Source: UBA6382 sp963631415 (lineage in GTDB: Bacteria > Bacteroidota > Bacteroidia > Bacteroidales > Bacteroidaceae). Taken from it: a stretch of DNA of 6,940 bases. The stretch spans positions 1 to 6,940 of the forward strand of contig CAVGQS010000125.1 in the NCBI GenBank assembly GCA_963631415.1, in the 5' to 3' direction. A program made the translations under genes and the position numbers. Shown here piece by piece: positions 5,429 to 6,940 of this stretch; the stretch's first letter is position 1, and each line of letters opens with the position of its first letter. The notes under the pieces are model-generated. The model was not told where the DNA came from and did not search any database. It worked only from the letters and a program-made list of their open reading frames with translations.

Positions 5429-6772
5429 TTATAAGTCTATTTTGTCGTTGGCGTAGAAATCGAGCATGCTCCTGTTGTATGCCGTGAGGTACTTGCTCTG
5501 CAGTACGTCTTGCTTGGCGTTGAGCAGCGAGGTGCGGGCGTTGAGGGTCTCCACGATGTTCATGGTACCTATCTGCGCCTTGGTGTAGATGGCGTTGTAG
5601 TTCTCCTGGTTGTAGTTGAGTTTCTCTGTTCCCGCTATGTATTTCTGCTGGTTGTTGAAAGCGTTGAGCCTGTAGTTGGCGATGGTGTAGTAGAGGTCTC
5701 TTGATGCGTCTTCCTTGTCGAGGTTGGCGATGGTCTGCTCTATCTTGGCCTTGCGAGTGTTGGTTTTGTTCTTTCTGCCGTCGAAGATGGGTATGCTGAC
5801 AGTCAGGCCTACCGAACCGTCGAGGTTGCGCTTCATCTGCTCAAACCAGTCCTTGTCGCTGCCGCTAGAGTGGTTGTCGCCAAATCCTGCCGACATAGAA
5901 ACGGTGGGCAGGTATCCAGCCTTGGCCACCTTGTAGTTGAGTTCGGCCTCCTTGATGCTCAGGTCTGCCGTCTTGATCTCCGGGCGCTGGGCGAGGGCTT
6001 GTGCATAGACCGATTGCGTCTCGGGTATGGCTGCCAGTGTCTGGGCGTCGCTCACCGAGAGGTCAGCCACGTCGAATGACTCGCCTGAGGGCAGCGACAG
6101 CAGTTTCTTCAGCTGCAGCAGGTATTGGTCTATCTGAGTGGCTGTGTTGACGATGTCGTATTTTCCGTTGGCTACCGTAGACTGGAGTTCCAGGAGCTCG
6201 TACTTGGCAATCTGTCCCTGCGCGAGCAGTTCGACGCCCCTCTTGTAGAGCACGCTGTCCTGCGCGAGCAGTTCCTTGTTTACTTCAAGCGCCTCGCGCG
6301 TGTACATTATATTAATATAGAGTTGCACTATCTGCTCCTTGATGGAGTTGATGTCGGTGGCGATTTTCAGTTCTGCCTCCTCGTGCTGCAGTTTGGCCAG
6401 CTTGATGTTGTTGGCGGTTTGGTTGCCGTTGTAGACGGTCCACGCTGCGTTGATGCCGTAGCTGCCGTTGTAGGATGTCTTCTTGGCACTGCTTGTCATC
6501 GCGTTGCCGTTTACGAAGCCTGTGGCTCCCTCCTGAAACGGGCGGTAGGTTACCGACTGGCTTGTGTTGGCCGAGAGGGTCGGAAGCCAAGCTGCTTGCT
6601 GCTGCTTGATGTTTTCAGCTGCAATGTCGGTCTGGGCCTTTGACTTCAGAATGTCCACACTGTGTTCGGTTGCATAGTTTATGCAGTCGTCCAATGTCCA
6701 TTTGCGCTGCTGCCCGTACATTGGCAGCGTGCACAGGAAAAAGCATAAAGCTCCTGCTGTGTTTTTTGTCAT
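5429..6772 (-). CDS. TolC-family outer membrane efflux protein
   Basis: A 447-residue outer-membrane factor forming the exit duct of the exporter. The signal peptide covers about residues 1-20 (hydrophobic run ALCFFLCTLPMYG, then QQ). The mature protein shows the internal duplication of the OEP family: repeat one at about 25-240 and repeat two at about 255-445. Each begins with a long helix and then a LPT motif (AAWLPTL 60-66, GYLPT 286-290) entering the membrane beta-strands, and each carries the outgoing strand and turn (GINAAWTVYNG 106-116, VGLTVSIPIFDGRK 321-334). Long helices rich in Gln, Leu and Lys fill the periplasmic part. Residue C30 lies in the mature domain after the signal peptide; I see no lipobox before it. 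It is the first gene of the operon, so duct, adaptor, ATPase and permease are made in that order. The start is set by the signal peptide, 38 nt downstream of a -7 promoter element. Confidence 0.92.
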   Translation of the reverse strand: MTKNTAGALCFFLCTLPMYGQQRKWTLDDCINYATEHSVDILKSKAQTDIAAENIKQQQAAWLPTLSANTSQSVTYRPFQEGATGFVNGNAMTSSAKKTSYNGSYGINAAWTVYNGNQTANNIKLAKLQHEEAELKIATDINSIKEQIVQLYINIMYTREALEVNKELLAQDSVLYKRGVELLAQGQIAKYELLELQSTVANGKYDIVNTATQIDQYLLQLKKLLSLPSGESFDVADLSVSDAQTLAAIPETQSVYAQALAQRPEIKTADLSIKEAELNYKVAKAGYLPTVSMSAGFGDNHSSGSDKDWFEQMKRNLDGSVGLTVSIPIFDGRKNKTNTRKAKIEQTIANLDKEDASRDLYYTIANYRLNAFNNQQKYIAGTEKLNYNQENYNAIYTKAQIGTMNIVETLNARTSLLNAKQDVLQSKYLTAYNRSMLDFYANDKIDL

Positions 6773-6807
6773 GTGTCTGGTGTTGTGTCAGTTGTTGATT
6801 TTCGCTG

Positions 6808-6817
6808 TGCAAAGTTA
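6808..6817 (-). promoter_or_regulatory. Putative -7 promoter element of the efflux operon
   Basis: On the minus strand this reads TAACTTTGCA, a match to the Bacteroidetes TAnnTTTG box and identical to the element before the hydrolase gene. The start codon of the outer-membrane gene lies 35 nt downstream of it. At the expected -33 position (about 6837-6841) there is no TTTG. An inverted repeat begins right there, so a regulator may take part. Confidence 0.55.
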
Positions 6818-6840
6818 ACGAATACAGTGCGTGTATCCTT

Positions 6841-6884
6841 AGCGGTTTAGTTAAATTAACAAAGTTTAGAATTGCTTAAACGCT
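6841..6884. repeat. Inverted repeats upstream of the efflux operon promoter (possible operator)
   Basis: AGCGGTTTA (6841-6849) pairs with TAAACGCT (6877-6884) if one G is bulged. Inside lies a small perfect palindrome, GTTAA-A-TTAAC (6850-6860). The block abuts the -33 position of the operon promoter on the minus strand. No T-tract follows on either strand, so it is less likely to be a terminator. A role as a transcription-factor site is inference. Confidence 0.35.
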
Positions 6885-6890
6885 AGGTAA

Positions 6891-6940
6891 CTATTCAGCG
6901 ATAGCCACGACCTTGCCTTTCCGCACTCTAAAATAGAGCG
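6891..6940 (-). CDS. Possible C-terminal end of another minus-strand gene (partial)
   Basis: Read on the minus strand from the window edge, one frame stays open for 15 full codons, giving LYFRVRKGKVVAIAE, and ends at TAG (complement of 6891-6893). The composition is protein-like, and the stop falls sensibly ahead of the operon promoter region. The stretch is too short to exclude chance, and I do not recognise the family. If real, it lies upstream of the efflux operon in the same direction. Confidence 0.33.
   Translation of the reverse strand, partial: LYFRVRKGKVVAIAE

Noticed and set aside
6926..6938. Hairpin CTCTA-AAA-TAGAG near the right edge
   Set aside because: Only five AT-rich pairs with a 3-nt loop and no T-tract; expected by chance and possibly inside a coding end.
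1..6940. CRISPR arrays, insertion sequences, tRNA or rRNA genes, phage or integrase genes
   Set aside because: No regularly spaced repeats, transposase or integrase frames, or tRNA/rRNA signatures were seen on either strand.

Overview
The window looks like a chromosomal segment from a Bacteroidales bacterium, most likely Prevotella or a close relative. This rests on the protein flavour, on Bacteroidetes-type promoter elements (TAnnTTTG as the -7 box, TTTG as the -33 box), on the lack of Shine-Dalgarno sequences, and on GC-balanced genes separated by AT-rich spacers. No assignment below genus level is possible from the sequence alone.

Layout from left to right: (1) 1-182 is a spacer with no gene. 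(2) 183-1298, minus strand, is a secreted glycoside hydrolase that resembles the GH43 exo-beta-1,3-galactanase group. (3) 1299-1865 is a 567-base AT-rich spacer with no convincing protein gene. It holds the hydrolase promoter region and, on the plus strand, a near-consensus promoter (1558-1589), a run of hairpins and an intrinsic terminator (1788-1821). Together these outline a candidate small RNA or attenuated leader of about 225 nt. (4) 1866-2021, plus strand, is a 51-residue acidic peptide gene of unknown function, followed by a long GC-rich hairpin terminator. (5) 2108-6772, minus strand, is a four-gene operon, read in the order TolC-family outer-membrane factor, MacA-like adaptor, MacB-like ATPase, MacB-like permease, and closed by a clear intrinsic terminator. 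(6) 6773-6940 holds the operon promoter region, an inverted repeat that could be an operator and, tentatively, the last codons of another minus-strand gene cut by the window edge.

The four operon genes encode all parts of a tripartite MacAB-TolC type exporter. The ATPase and FtsX-type permease form the inner-membrane engine, the adaptor spans the periplasm, and the outer-membrane factor forms the exit duct. The substrate cannot be read from the sequence; macrolides, other drugs, peptides and lipids are all known for the family. The hydrolase appears to be an independent unit without SusC/SusD neighbours here.

The part least explained by known families is 1558-2100: a promoter, a structured RNA region, a terminator, then a tiny acidic peptide gene with no obvious promoter of its own. 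Either a free-standing small RNA sits upstream of the peptide, or the peptide is controlled by conditional termination.
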